The position numbers and the translations under genes were made by a program. This document shows, piece after piece, positions 8,176 to 18,867 of a stretch of DNA of 36,038 nt. Numbering within the stretch: the stretch's first letter is position 1; the number at the start of each line of letters is the position of its first letter. Source of the DNA: Hypsibius dujardini (lineage: Eukaryota; Tardigrada; Eutardigrada; Parachela; Hypsibiidae); contig LRSR01003535.1 in assembly GCA_001579985.1 (NCBI GenBank), forward strand, positions 1 to 36,038, given 5' to 3'. Below the pieces are notes generated by a model. The model worked only from the letters and a program-made list of their open reading frames with translations, searched no databases and was not told the origin of the DNA.

Positions 8176-8755
8176 ATTTTGTTTACTGCCACGCAACGTG
8201 GTTGATCGATACCAGGGACGACAGCAACCGGACTCGAAGGATGTCAAGGCTTTGAGCTGTCTAGTGAACAACATTCTTCAACGGGATAATTTGAGTGATT
8301 ATGAAAAAGCCGACCTTCTATCAGCTTCCTTGGACCGGTTTTTAGCCTGGAATTCGGAGACACCAACGCAGCGTCAAGAGAAGGCCATTCCAATTGAACA
8401 AAATCTTCCACCACCCGTTGAACCCTTGGCACGTGAGTCAAAAAAGAAACCATTCAGGTCACCAATAAATACAAAGCGTATTGCGAAACGTCAAACAGAG
8501 GAAGATGAACACGTTATCAAGAAAATGAAGGCAATTCCCAAGATTTCCAAGAAGCCGACAGGAAAGCGAAAAACAACCTGGGAGGTAAAACGCGTACCAG
8601 ACGTGGAAATGAACAGTGTGCCAGAATCGGATGAAATGAAAATTGAACGCGGAAAAAGGAAGCGTGTCACTGATCTTTTCGGTTTCCCAAAAAATAAAAG
8701 GAGATTAAAGTTTCTCAAGCGTAGTCATCAAGAAATATTTGCCTCCCATAAATAA
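8168..8755 (+). CDS. Lysine-rich basic protein, possible virion core protein
   Basis: An uninterrupted 195-residue ORF starting at an ATG that overlaps the upstream stop. The N-terminus reads MDEFCLLPRNVVDRY, close to the start of a protein I know from other Polinton-type elements. Residues 1-70 look helical; the remaining 120 or so are highly basic with KKK/KRK clusters (for example GKRKTTW, ERGKRKRV, NKRRLKFLKR), like nuclear-localised or DNA-condensing proteins. A core protein in the style of adenovirus pV/pVII is the likely role by position and charge, but that is inference. It lies between the hydrophobic-tail protein and the integrase. Confidence 0.45.
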   Translation: MDEFCLLPRNVVDRYQGRQQPDSKDVKALSCLVNNILQRDNLSDYEKADLLSASLDRFLAWNSETPTQRQEKAIPIEQNLPPPVEPLARESKKKPFRSPINTKRIAKRQTEEDEHVIKKMKAIPKISKKPTGKRKTTWEVKRVPDVEMNSVPESDEMKIERGKRKRVTDLFGFPKNKRRLKFLKRSHQEIFASHK

Positions 8756-8866
8756 CAAAAAGTGGATTTAAGTGAATTTCTCTTCATTAAAGAATGGCGG
8801 AATGGTGCCCATTAGTTCTTCGATTTTGCCATATTTTTAAATTTAACATAATCAGCAACTGCTACA

Positions 8867-9905
8867 ATGAATCTACTGAACAAGTACCTCGACGCCCGGA
8901 ACCCCGGCAGCTTCGGTGGTATCGATCGATTCTTCGAAAGCGTGAAGGGAGACGTCGCGGACAAGAAACAAGCTCAACAGCTTTTGGAACAGCTCGACCC
9001 TTACAGCATCAACAAGGAAAACCGAAAACGATTCCCTCGAAACCGTGTCGTCGTGAGCAATATGACACAGCAGTTTCAGATCGATCTTGCAGACTTTCGC
9101 CGATACAAGGACGAAAACAAAGGTGTGCAGTACCTAATGTTTGCAATCGACTGTTTCTCCAAGAAGGCCAGCGTACAACCACTTCTCACCAAAGGCGCTG
9201 ATCATGTTAAAAAGGCACTGCAAAAAGTGTTTAACGAAATGAGCGAACCGGAACGGATCCAAATGGACAAAGCAAAAGAGTTTTTTTAACTCTACCGTAA
9301 AAGCGTTTCTTAAATCAAAGCAAGTCGAGTTGTTTTCCACTGAAAACAACGACATCAAGGCGGGACAAGCTGAACGACTTATTCGTACCTTTAAATCTCG
9401 CATATGGCGACTGTTTCGGCACAGAACGTCAACAGAGTACATTGATAAAATTCAAGATTTTGTGTACTCTTACAATCGGTCGATCCACCGCTCTCATGGT
9501 ATGGAACCAAACAACGTCTCACAAGGCAATTCCTTACAAGTGTTTAATCGGCTCTATGGTGATCTCTTGAGTCAAAGTAGCAGGACGCCACGATATCGGG
9601 TCGGTGAGCATGTAAGAATCTCAAAACTCAAGGGTGTGTTTGAAAAAGGATTCGAGTATCGCTACCAGGAACGGATTTACAAAATTGTGCAGGTCATTCC
9701 TCACAAGAAACCAATGTATCGCATTCAAACCTTAAAAGGTGGTCCTGTAGCGGGCAAATTCTACGAGCAGGAATTATCATTAGTCCGGGGCGATCTTAGT
9801 GAAAAAACTTTCACGATTGAGAAAGTTATTAAAGAGCGAACACGAAATGGAAAACGCGAATGCTTGTTTCGGTGGTTGGGATACGATTCGGAAGACGACG
9901 AGTAG
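8867..9905 (+). pseudogene. INT: Retrovirus-like integrase with partial chromodomain, frameshifted
   Basis: The DDE integrase inserts element DNA into the genome. The N-terminal part (from ATG 8867) has the family start NPGSFGGIDRFF, then the RNRVVVSN lead-in to the catalytic core. Catalytic Asp 1 is in QIDLADF and Asp 2 in MDKAKEF. Both precede the lesion at a run of seven T (9281-9287), which gives TAA at 9287-9289. The next frame continues with STENNDIKAGQAERLIRTFK, where the Glu of AER is the third catalytic residue, then the YNRSIHRSHGM motif and an SH3-like domain. It ends in a chromodomain start (FTIEKVI...FRWLGY) that stops after GYDSEDDE. The usual SWxP segment with the second cage aromatic is missing. 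One T too many explains the shift. Confidence 0.88.
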
Positions 9906-9919
9906 AGACTAAAATCAAA

Positions 9920-10848
9920 ATGCACGAAGCCTCATCGTTCTACATAACACTACCATGTGACAGCTGTTTGGACCTTTATCTAAACAACAATGCAGCCGAC
10001 TGGATTACAAAGTTACAGCAGCCCCTTCAACTCAAAAGACGATGGGAAGTCTGCCTGGCAGAGGCTCATTATACCAATACATTGTGGACCCTACAGGAAG
10101 AACAAAAGATTTTAACCCATCAAATCAAAAGTGTAGATTATGAAAAGTGGGTTTTTCCAACTACCGAAACCGTCATCGCGGTTCCTGCGGGTCTTTACAA
10201 GGAACCCAAAGATTTGATAAATGTCATCAACAACCAAGTACCCCTGCTTGAAGAAGTGACGCTGACTAACCGCATCAGTTCCAGCCGCACTACGGAGACT
10301 CCGGCCGTAACGTTTTACATGACGGAGAGCAGTAGTCCCATTTTGCGCCTTAAAGTTGCATCTCCACTGATTATGTTGAACTTTCCACCAGGCTCTGAAA
10401 CACTCAAGGCGATGTTGGGACTACAGCCACAAGAGAAAATTCTCAAATACCCGCTGCTAGACAATGTGCTTTACCAACACCCAGAACGGCTACAGAGCAA
10501 GACGAAAAAGTCAGAATGCTATTTGCGGACATTAAACCATGGACATGGACAGCACGACGAGCATTTGATCCTAGTGTTGGAAAGCAAATTTTGTACGTTT
10601 ACTGCAGCGTCGCTGATTTTTCCTTTCTCGGTGGGGAAAAGGCTCAAATTTTACGGACACTAGCTATTGACGGCAAGTATGAACAAGTCAAGACTGAAAG
10701 ATTTGACATCGGTCACTATGTTCCCGTTTTACCTTCTCAGTTTGAAACTATTCAAGTGACTATAGCTAATGAACTTGGGGACAATGCACGTTTTCATTCT
10801 GGAAAATTCCTAATTCGATTACTTTTTCGGCCTTACAGGCCCTACTAG
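9920..10848 (+). pseudogene. Minor (penton) single-jelly-roll capsid protein, frameshifted
   Basis: Polinton minor capsid proteins form the vertex pentons. The start ATG 9920 lies 14 bases after the integrase stop. The N-terminus SSFYITLPCDS and RRWEVCLAEAHYTNTLW match the family's FYVTLPS and WEVGLxEI(x)YPxTW segments. The first frame ends at 10663, but the matching C-terminal half is in another frame (to TAG 10846-10848): LYVYCSVADF, YVPVLPSQFETIQVTI, and FHSGKFLIRLLFRP, the usual end of this protein. The frame change falls near 10504, in a run of five A. A one-base indel is sufficient. The next gene starts six bases downstream. Confidence 0.78.
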
Positions 10849-10854
10849 TTTGTC

Positions 10855-11250
10855 ATGCCGCTTACAGAATACATCCCAGACCCCCGTCGATATGAGGGGG
10901 TCTTTGTCACGCAGATGGGATACGGTCCTATGGTTCGATATCATGGATCACACGTTCAGTACGGGGCGGGGTTCCCACAACTATTAAAGTCCCTTTTTTC
11001 TAAGATTGCATCATTTGCAAAACCTATTTTAAAATCTGCTGCCCCTCACGCACGTGCAGCGCTCTCTGCCGCTGCACCACATCTACAAAAAGCCGCCACA
11101 GGTATTGTTAAAGACGCCGGTCGTGGAGCAGTTGAAGCTATTAGTAAAAAGCTTACCGAAATCCAAGAAGGTCGTGGACGTAAACAGAAAAAACTTTCCA
11201 AAAAGAAAAAGGTGATCAGAAGAAAGAAAACACCCATCATACAGTATTGA
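10855..11250 (+). CDS. Adenovirus pVI/pX-like basic virion protein
   Basis: An uninterrupted 131-residue ORF. It has a Tyr/Gly/Arg-rich N-terminus with YHGSHVQYGAGFPQLLKSLF, an Ala-rich amphipathic helical centre (about 50-95) and a strongly basic tail (KQKKLSKKKK). Polintons and adintoviruses carry a protein with a YxRGxGxGxxF motif followed by amphipathic helices next to the capsid genes, compared with the adenovirus membrane-lytic pVI and core pX proteins. Function by analogy: internal virion cement or membrane disruption. It sits between the penton and major capsid genes and is in the same reading frame as the major capsid gene, separated by TGA 11248-11250. Confidence 0.6.
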   Translation: MPLTEYIPDPRRYEGVFVTQMGYGPMVRYHGSHVQYGAGFPQLLKSLFSKIASFAKPILKSAAPHARAALSAAAPHLQKAATGIVKDAGRGAVEAISKKLTEIQEGRGRKQKKLSKKKKVIRRKKTPIIQY

Positions 11251-11270
11251 GGATTACTATTAGGATGGCC

Positions 11271-11306
11271 TTCATTAGGTTCATTAGGTTCATTAGGTTC
11301 ATTAGG
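11271..11306 (+). repeat. Four tandem 9-bp units TTCATTAGG
   Basis: Four perfect units lie just upstream of the major capsid ATG. In the major capsid frame they read as (Ser-Leu-Gly) repeats, and that frame is open from the preceding TGA to ATG 11320. They may be 5' leader sequence or a repeat-expanded N-terminal or linker extension. Confidence 0.85.
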
Positions 11307-11319
11307 TTCGGCGCCGGCC

Positions 11320-12611
11320 ATGCATCCAGAGTCGCAAATGTTTAGTGTCCCCGTCACATTCACCGAGCGCTGGAAAGTGGAACATGACCGTCTTCATCTA
11401 ACTGCTACCTTGGCGGTCGGAACTACCACAGGGGAAATTGTTTTCTACACTCCACCTAGCACTACCGGTATGGTTGTTCTTAAGGACGTTGCACTTGAAC
11501 TGGAGCTTGGTCTCCAAGTAAAAAAGTCCGATTCTGAATGGATAATGGTTGACCAGACCGATGGTGTAACCATTATTAATAATGCCCTCCATTCCATCTT
11601 CTCAAGCGTTCACGTGTCTGTTGCCAACAAGGTTATTTATGACGCGTCCACGTTCTACCCTTACCGTGCATACCTCGACAATGTGTTCAACAACACTGTT
11701 CAATCACAAAGGTCTCAGCTGACTTCATGTGGGTGGTACCCTGATACCCCTCATAAATTTAATTCCGAGACCGAAAACGCACAGGAACAAAGACGTCGAA
11801 CTTTGTTTGGACGAGGCCATTTTGTTCAGTTATCAGGACGGATTTGTTCTGACCTTTTCGAACAAGAAAAGGATCTGATTACCGTTGTTCCAGTCACCAT
11901 TCGGTTTGTTATGGCCAAACCTGAATTTTATTTTCGGAAATTTGATTCGGACTTAACTAGGCAGTTTCGAATTGTCGTTAAAAACCCTCGTCTCAGCATC
12001 CGACGGAACATTTTAGCACCAGATTATTTGATTAGCACCACCGAAGAACTTCAAAGTAAACCTTGTAAATACCACGTAGAACGGACCGTCATCCGAGTTA
12101 CCGATATTCCCAGATCTACACAGAGCACGATTATAAGCAACCTACAAATAGGTCAGCTCCCAAAGATTTGCTTGATTGGTTTCGTGGACAGCAAAGACTT
12201 TCACGGAGATTCTACCCGTTCACCGTTTCTGTTTGATCATTTTTGACTTCAGCAAATTAGTTGTGAAGTGGACGGCCAATCGTTTCCCGGCCGACCGTAC
12301 ACTGCCGACTTTGACAAATTCCAAAGTTTAGAGTGCTACGAAGGCTTGTTGGAGACGTTTGAGAAGCGGCACGATCCTCACGGCGAGTTTTGGTTTGATC
12401 GGGAAAATTACGCCGGTGGATATTCTTTGGTATGAAACTTGGCACATGCGGTCGTGGAACTCTGGGACTAATTCGTCAAGGAAACCTCAGTATCTCTTTA
12501 ACGTTCGCACAACCATTAAAGTCAACAATCATGATGATGGCTTATCTCGTATTTGACTCGATTATCGAGAATAATCAGTTCCGTGTGCTTAGCACCGACT
12601 TCACAGCATGA
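11320..12611 (+). pseudogene. Double-jelly-roll major capsid protein, nonsense plus frameshift
   Basis: The Polinton major capsid protein builds the hexons. The frame from ATG 11320 has the family hallmarks LHSIFSSVHVSVANKVI, STFYPYRAYLDNV and a late LPKICLIGFVDSKDFHG followed by PFLFDHF. A TGA at 12244-12246 then interrupts it. The same frame resumes with CEVDGQSFPGRPYTADF and the ENYAGGYSL segment, so this is a nonsense change, not a frameshift. Near 12430 the frame shifts again. The expected C-terminal GLIRQGNLSISLTF and MMAYLVFDSI lead to the TGA at 12609-12611. About 430 codons in all, without introns. The stop overlaps the protease ATG in ATGA, so the two genes were adjacent and probably coupled. 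Confidence 0.87.
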
Positions 12612-12778
12612 ACACTTCCAGCATTAAAGCTGCTCTGGAGAGCAACTCTGTCACCAAGTCATCTTTTTGTGGAATTTTTGCCGCCGACAAGATTTGGCTG
12701 GCAGGTCACGACATTGTTGGTCAAGAGGATGGATTCTACGTAGCGTTGCTTTTTAGCCTCCTCCTCGGCCGCCTTTAG
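12608..12778 (+). pseudogene. PRO: Adenain-like cysteine protease, N-terminal fragment only
   Basis: The ATG overlaps the major capsid stop. The first 30 residues (MNTSSIKAALESNSVTKSSF, then CGIFAADKIW) match the start of Polinton/adenovirus maturation proteases. Similarity fades after about residue 33, and the frame ends at TAG 12776-12778 after 56 codons. The catalytic His-Asp/Glu-Gln-Cys residues, which come later, are all absent. The protease was cut by a deletion or recombination, and DNA from another copy follows. Confidence 0.65.
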
Positions 12779-12822
12779 GTCCTCCGGATGCGCATCCCTT
12801 GGGATACCGTACTCACAACTGT

Positions 12823-12867
12823 GACCTTGACCCAGTTTCGAATTGTCATTAAAAACTTTCGTCTAAG
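12823..12867 (+). pseudogene. Short scrap of a second major capsid gene
   Basis: About 45 bp closely match 11950-11995 of the major capsid gene in this window, in the same orientation. The shared core is CAGTTTCGAATTGTC, encoding QFRIV. No longer similarity is visible on either side. It marks a rearrangement breakpoint joining the protease stump to a diverged element copy. Confidence 0.7.
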
Positions 12868-13558
12868 ACTTCAAGGCTAGGATTTCTTTCGTAGACTTTT
12901 GTATGAATATTGTTTCGGATCTCTTCCATTTTATAAATAAATATTGTTGGGCCTCCGATTTATATTTTCCGAAGGAGCCATAGCATCTGTCAAATGTCTG
13001 ATCCTAATTACCAACTCCTTGTTCTCTCTGAGTCTCTTTCATGAGAGAACCCTCTTTTCGGCCTGTTTCTCTTTCAAAGTTTATGTGATCAGTCCTAAAC
13101 TTTTATTGGCCCAAAAGTCATGAAAATACAAAGAACCCACTTTCTCTCTGGTCACTAACTCTTTTTATTTTATTTGGTTTTAAGTCCTTATTGGCGGAAA
13201 ATACAACTCTTACCAAAAATCCTACAAGATGAAGTACTAACCCAGTTGTTTCATCTACTACTTCGAGCCAGGAAAAAGTCCCCCGGGTCCTTTATTCATT
13301 CACTTACATGCATATTGATTTATATTTATTTACACCATTTTTTTTAACATTCATTTATTTTTTTAATGAGATTTATTTATTTATTTTTTTAGTTAAAATA
13401 TATTTAATTTATTCGGTAATATGTATTTTAATTTGTTCATTTATTTATATGTATTTATATACATTTATTTATATTTTTTCTTCTCTGATGACTTTTAAAG
13501 GTCCTTAAAGGTCATCAAAGGCAGCTATGTGGTTTAGAATTCTATTGACGGCTACTTA
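12868..13558. other. AT-rich spacer with T/A low-complexity tract
   Basis: No supported gene. About 13,300-13,495 is dominated by TTTATTTA-type low complexity, which makes the short plus-strand ORF there meaningless. Near 13,495-13,520 AAAGGTC is repeated two to three times. The stretch separates two Polinton remnants. Confidence 0.5.
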
Positions 13559-13990
13559 TCAAAGGCGTCAATCATGTTAAAATGGCACTGCAAAAAAAAA
13601 ATTTTGAAATGGTCGAGCCGGAACGCCTCCAACTGGACAAAACTAAAGAGTTTTTAACTCTACCGCAAAAGTTGTTTTGCATTGAAAACGACATCAATGG
13701 CATCAAGGCCAGACAAGCTGAACGATTTTTCGTACTTTTAAGTCTCGCATTTGGCGTTTATATCGACACAGAATGTCAAACGAGTACATCAACAAAATTC
13801 AAAATTTTGTGTACTCTAACAATCGGTCAACCATCGGTTTCATGGTATGGAACTAAACAACGTGTCACAAAACAATTCTTTACTTGTGTTTTACCGGCTC
13901 TATAATGATTTCCTAAATGAAGGTAGCAACATACTGTAATACCAAGTTAATGACAATGTAAGGATTTCAATACTCAATGGTGGGTCAAAG
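13559..13990 (+). pseudogene. Diverged integrase remnant of a sister element
   Basis: It aligns by eye to about 9,185-9,640 of the main integrase, from CATGTTAAAATGGCACTGC to the segment past the YN motif. It includes the second catalytic Asp region (LDKTKEF) and the Glu region (RQAERF). Several indels scramble the frame. At the site of the seven-T lesion in the main copy this copy has five T, so both are out of phase, in opposite directions. This is part of an independent, older or faster-decayed copy. Confidence 0.8.
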
Positions 13991-15360
13991 GAATCGACAA
14001 AAAACGAGGTAAAGAAGGTTGCCAACGACTGAAAAGGTTGTGTCTATTTTTTTTAAATGAGACGGTTTTCGCTGGGTTAAAACTGTTGTCCAGTCTACAA
14101 CGAGTAAGAAATCGTAGAAATGGCATGACTAAAAACGATAATAAAATTCGTGACTCAGTAAATAAATATCGAGAATTTATGAAGTTGTGAGGTTTGCGTT
14201 TTAGATCACAGAAACCCCATCCTACTCACCCGATAGAAAAGTGAATGCAACTACGATGATTGGATTGACTGATCATTATGTTGGCCGCTCTCCAATCATC
14301 CGATATTACCAAAAATAAAAATGGCAGGCTGTCTCGTGATTAAACATAGCCATATGCGGAAATCGATTGATTTAGCGATACAATGTGAATTCATAATCTA
14401 ACAAAAGGGTTTTTTTTGTCGACAAATAATAGTACAAGTTATATTCTTAGATATTAGTACAGTAATTGTGCGATTAGATCGATAGGTCCAAAAACGACAG
14501 CGGGAATCGAGTTCTGTTCTGCGAGTGTCAAACTCAGCAGAAATGGCTGATTGAGCAAAGCAAAAACTGATCTTATCTTAGTACAAACGCGAAAGAAACG
14601 AATCAAGCATTAAATATGTTGTTAGCTGGAGTGTGAAAACCTCACATGAAGCACTTGTCACGTAACTTGATTACGTAAAACCGAAATACTTTTCTATGAA
14701 GGGAGACGATCTTTCGAAGTACGCGAAGAGCAACTTTTGGTCTGTTCCAGCCGGTTTCACTGAAATCGCATAGGAAACCAGTGATTTGGCAAATTTTACG
14801 GAGTTAATCTCGGAATTTGTGGGTGAAAATGGAAACTCACGTATGTGGCGCACCTTCGACGACTTGAAACAGATGATATCAGAGACTAAAAAATCCTCGC
14901 ACTTAGGTGTTTGAAGGGCTATCTATGATGATGGACGAAGATGAAATACAGAACATTGCGTCCATTCAACATCCGTTCCTAATACAGCAGTACCGAAAGC
15001 TGGGCTAAAGCACGATTGACAAAATCAATCCACAAACCGCACCGCCCCCAAAGTTTTCTTCACCTTAACCGCACCCTAGAAATCGCTCGATTCAATCCAA
15101 ATTTGTCTCAATTACTATGTCAGAATGTGGTCTGCCCTATCCGAATGTTAAAAAAAAGGTTAAAAAAAGTAATGAGAATAATCTCGAGAAGCGGAATGCA
15201 CGGTTTTGTTCTAATAATGTACTAACGTGACTTGCAAACCTTTAAAAACACGAACCTTAACTTACCAGCTTAAACAAATGACGCGCCATGTGATGCAAAC
15301 TACGGAAAGAGTAATCGTGCACAATTAAGTTGATTTTTTAAAAAGTTTGTTGTTTGCGGG
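13991..15360. other. Gene-free AT-rich stretch
   Basis: Only short random-looking ORFs are present on either strand. No motif, RNA gene or clear repeat was recognised. Confidence 0.4.
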
Positions 15361-16860
15361 GGTTAAAAATGCATAGCCGCGACCGCAGACTTCTTATTGC
15401 AACCACACCGAAATCAAACCGCCGCGAACCGCCGTGCGGTTGACGGCAGTGCAGAACGGTCTGCCGTGCGGTTTCCCGACTGGCCTGAATTATCCGAGTT
15501 TTTCGTTGGAATTTCGAAATATCATACTTATTGGAGTAGGAATGGCAGTTCCTTTGCGACCGTAATACTGACACCAAAAACTTATACTGTACTTGTATTT
15601 GTACTGTAGCAATTTGCTAATAGTAACTCTGCGCATCTTTCCTTTCATAATTGTTTCTCAACCGGGTTCGTTTTTCGGTTTTCGTGGGATAGTTGGATTG
15701 TTTTTGCGTTTGCATTCCTTGATTTCCTAACGTTGTACTATCACCGGTGTCGGTATGCCGCCAAGATCGGTCGGACGTTAACGCGGTCCCAGCAGTGACT
15801 GGATCGACGGTCGGCTGGCCTGAATTCCGGTGACGAAGATAAACGGACTTCATAGGAATCTCAACAGATGCGCTCGCTTTGTCCAGTTATAGCTAGCCGA
15901 CTGAGACGCGAGGTTCTGAGGTGGTGTGAACCATTTGTGATACCTCCCGGGATACCGCGTCCATTCTTGGAGTCTACTGGACTTGGTTGTGATGAATCTC
16001 CGGCAGGACCAAACCAGGATTCGGCCGACGGATCCCGGTCTACCATTCGATTTACACCGACATTTACACCGTAATCATGAATTGTAATGACCAGTTCACT
16101 CTTTGAAGGTGGGCAGCCCCTTTTGTGATGGCGCCTTGCCCTTCCTGTAGGATAGGTGAGAACCGGCATGAGTCGGGTTTCCGGGACCTCCTATTTGTGG
16201 GTGAACTGGTTCTCGGCGTTTCTCCGTTGAATGAATGCAACGGCACGAATTTAGTCTGTTCCAGCTTAACGACCTTCGCGGGTTGTCCGGGATTTTTGCT
16301 GGTGATAGTGGTGCTATTTCTAAATGTCTGCGTGGGGAGGAATTGTTTCACGCCATCTACTCGTCTATCGTTTTTGTTGACCGTTGTTCCGCTGTCGTCT
16401 GCCGCGATGGTGTCGGACGGGTTTTTATGGCGGGTTTATGCTCTTGTCTGGCGGGCGCAATGGTATCGGCGTGACATCCTTGAGTTTCGTGACTTCTTCT
16501 TTACTGTGGCGGGACAGCTTCCGCGGCAGTGACGGTTTATCGTCCGCCATAGCGCGCCAACTTCCCGTCTGGCGTCACTTTAGCGTGGGACTCGTCGTGT
16601 CGGTCCGCGAAATAGATGACTCGCGTTCTGCATTTCCGGGCGATGACTCTCCTCGTGTTTCTTAAATGTCGAGAGAAGATTCTGGGTGTTCGTGTGCGTA
16701 CTGGAGCGGAGAAGACGTCGGGAAATATGGCGCAGCGGGTGACAGTAGTCGCAGAGCTCGCAGGAACGGAAGGCCCGGCCGAGTCGCCGGTGTTTCCATA
16801 CGGTACGACCATGATCGCGGATCCGGTTTGACCTTCGGTCATCCATTTGACATTGTCAGG
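15361..16860. other. GC-richer stretch of unclear origin
   Basis: Base composition rises and CG dinucleotides are common compared with both sides, and several overlapping ORFs of 70-135 codons appear on both strands. None gives a recognisable domain. A decayed mobile element is the most likely source, but no gag, pol or transposase motif could be named. A short inverted motif (ACCGCCGTGCGGT-like) recurs around 15,420-15,480. Confidence 0.35.
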
Positions 16861-18860
16861 CTAATCTGCACTGAATTTTTTTCCTCTGCGCGGTGAGGTT
16901 GTTGATTCTGCCGTGATTGGTGGTATTATATGTAAAGTTGTAATTCTGAAGGCTGAGCCCCAATTGGTAAATATGGCGAGATTTGTACACGTCCTTTTTC
17001 ATAGCGCCCGTTGCCACACATTGCCAATAACACCCCACGTTGCTGAGAATGCTCCACGTTGCCTCACGTTGCTGATGTTGCAAACCGATTGACAGACGCA
17101 GACAGAGAGAGACAAAGAGTAACTAAAATAAAAATAGTTTTAATAAACAGAAAAATTCATTTTTTCAACAAGTAAAAGATCATTCAAATATATTGAAAAA
17201 TCGCTGGTATGGAGCAGCTAGAACAATTTTTTTATCTTCAGGAAGTGAAACTGCCGCATTCGGTCATCCATTACTTCAACAAGCTCTACCCATTCTTCTA
17301 TGCCATGAACATGCCAGTTGTTTGCGTAACTTTCACCCGTTTCTTAGAGTCCAGTTCTGCTTCTCCAAAATTGCCGCCCTTAATCATTTCACCAAAAAAT
17401 TGTATCTTTACGTCGTTTAGTGTTTATTTCATTCTCCATCTGAGCACCTATTAATGTCTGTCTGTTTATTTGTCAGCTTGTCTGCTTGCTTGCCTGCTTG
17501 TCACCGTTCCTATTATCGTGTTTATGTCGACTACAACTTTTTTTTTTATTTTGAACTGACATATTTTGAGAATGGTTTATGTTTTGCAAATATGAAAATA
17601 TTTTGATAAAAACAACTATAATAGTCACAAAAAGTTCCGTTTCTACCTGCCAGTTATGACCGGGGACAAATATTCATAGATTGATTTGAGCCTATTTGAT
17701 TTTTTGACTTTTGGTCTTTGAAATACAAAATCAAGCATAGACGGTTGATTGGTAAATTGTTCAACAGTACTGAAACAGTTACAGTAGATAGTAATGAACA
17801 CACAAAAACAAATCATAAAAAACACATGGAAAGTGAAAGGCATGCGATGCTTGGCGGAGTTCATCTTGTAAGTTAGACAATTATTCGTTAGGTCAGCGTT
17901 TGAGTATCGGTTTTTTTTGTTTCTCGTAGGATTAAACGCAATCATAAGTTACCGGCCTTACGTGGCCCGGGTTCGACTGACTTTGCGGATCAGGAATCCA
18001 CGCACTAACGTGTCACACTACGTTATGAACTGTCAGATAAAAAAACTATGACGACCTAACAGAAACCAAACGAAAAGATGAGACAGCAGAAGGACAAAGT
18101 AGTCCACAAAAACAAAAAACTACAAGTATTTATCCAAAGAAGCCTCATGCAAGAAAAATTAAAATACGAAAATATACTATACTCGAGATCAAAGAATTTG
18201 AAGTTATACACATCAACGTATTTACATAGGTAATTTCAGTAAACTGAAGATATCCCCATTTAACGTTTAAATTTCAAAAGCATTATATTATTATTTTTAA
18301 ATAGAAAATAATTTATGATCTCTCTCAAATTTTTCAGTAAGTGTTCCTATCCATTCTTTCATCGATCAGACATTTCTATTTAAGATCGCCCGTTGCATAT
18401 TCTTGCCCAGCCAGCAGCTCCGCCATCGTTGCTAATTAGAAAGCTTTGTCGCGTTTCTTTGCGGGCACAAATGAAAAAGAAGTATAGTTATGGCGCTCAG
18501 AAAATTAAGAGAGAAACAAAAATAATGCGATCGTACAAGCGCAAACTTTATGATTTAAGGGAAAAATGGATGTTCGTCTCGGTTCAAGGAGAGAGAAATC
18601 GATGTGACTGGTCGGTCGAGTTAGTCCTGCACAACGCCATTCCATTTTTACTAAATTGAAACTGCGATGAAAAGTCATCACAACCTTGACTATTCTACTA
18701 GTCTTTATTTGATCTTACGGTCCAGGAGGACTTTCTATGCATAATTAACCAAATAGTTTTCCACGAATTCTTAGCGGGCCTGGCCATCATTATTACAGAA
18801 TATGTTTATTCGACAGATGAATGTGTACTTATTCACTATACCAGCGCTTTTGACGGGAGA
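16861..18860. other. Stretch without recognised gene
   Basis: It contains short direct repeats of CCACGTTGC/CTCACGTTGC (about 17,034-17,080), a TGTCTGTCTG/GCTTGTCTGC simple-repeat tract (about 17,455-17,510) and AT-rich DNA. The two longest small plus-strand ORFs (17,209-17,454 and 18,393-18,659) match nothing I know and have no supporting context. Confidence 0.4.
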
Positions 18861-18867
18861 CAAAAGT

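Noticed and set aside
9281-9289. Programmed ribosomal frameshift in integrase as the main explanation
   Set aside because: Kept only as an alternative. The many other frameshifts in this element and the differing T count in the sister copy make simple mutation more likely.
1-12780. Terminal inverted repeats and target duplication of the main Polinton
   Set aside because: The right end was lost at the protease junction and the left end may lie outside the window. No long inverted match to the first 130 bp was found by eye.
13308-13508. Small plus-strand ORF rich in Phe, Ile and Tyr
   Set aside because: It is a translation of a TTTATTTA low-complexity tract.
16537-16846. Retrotransposon gag zinc knuckle on the minus strand
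   Set aside because: Cys and His residues are present, but spacing does not fit CCHC and no neighbouring protease, RT or integrase motif is visible.
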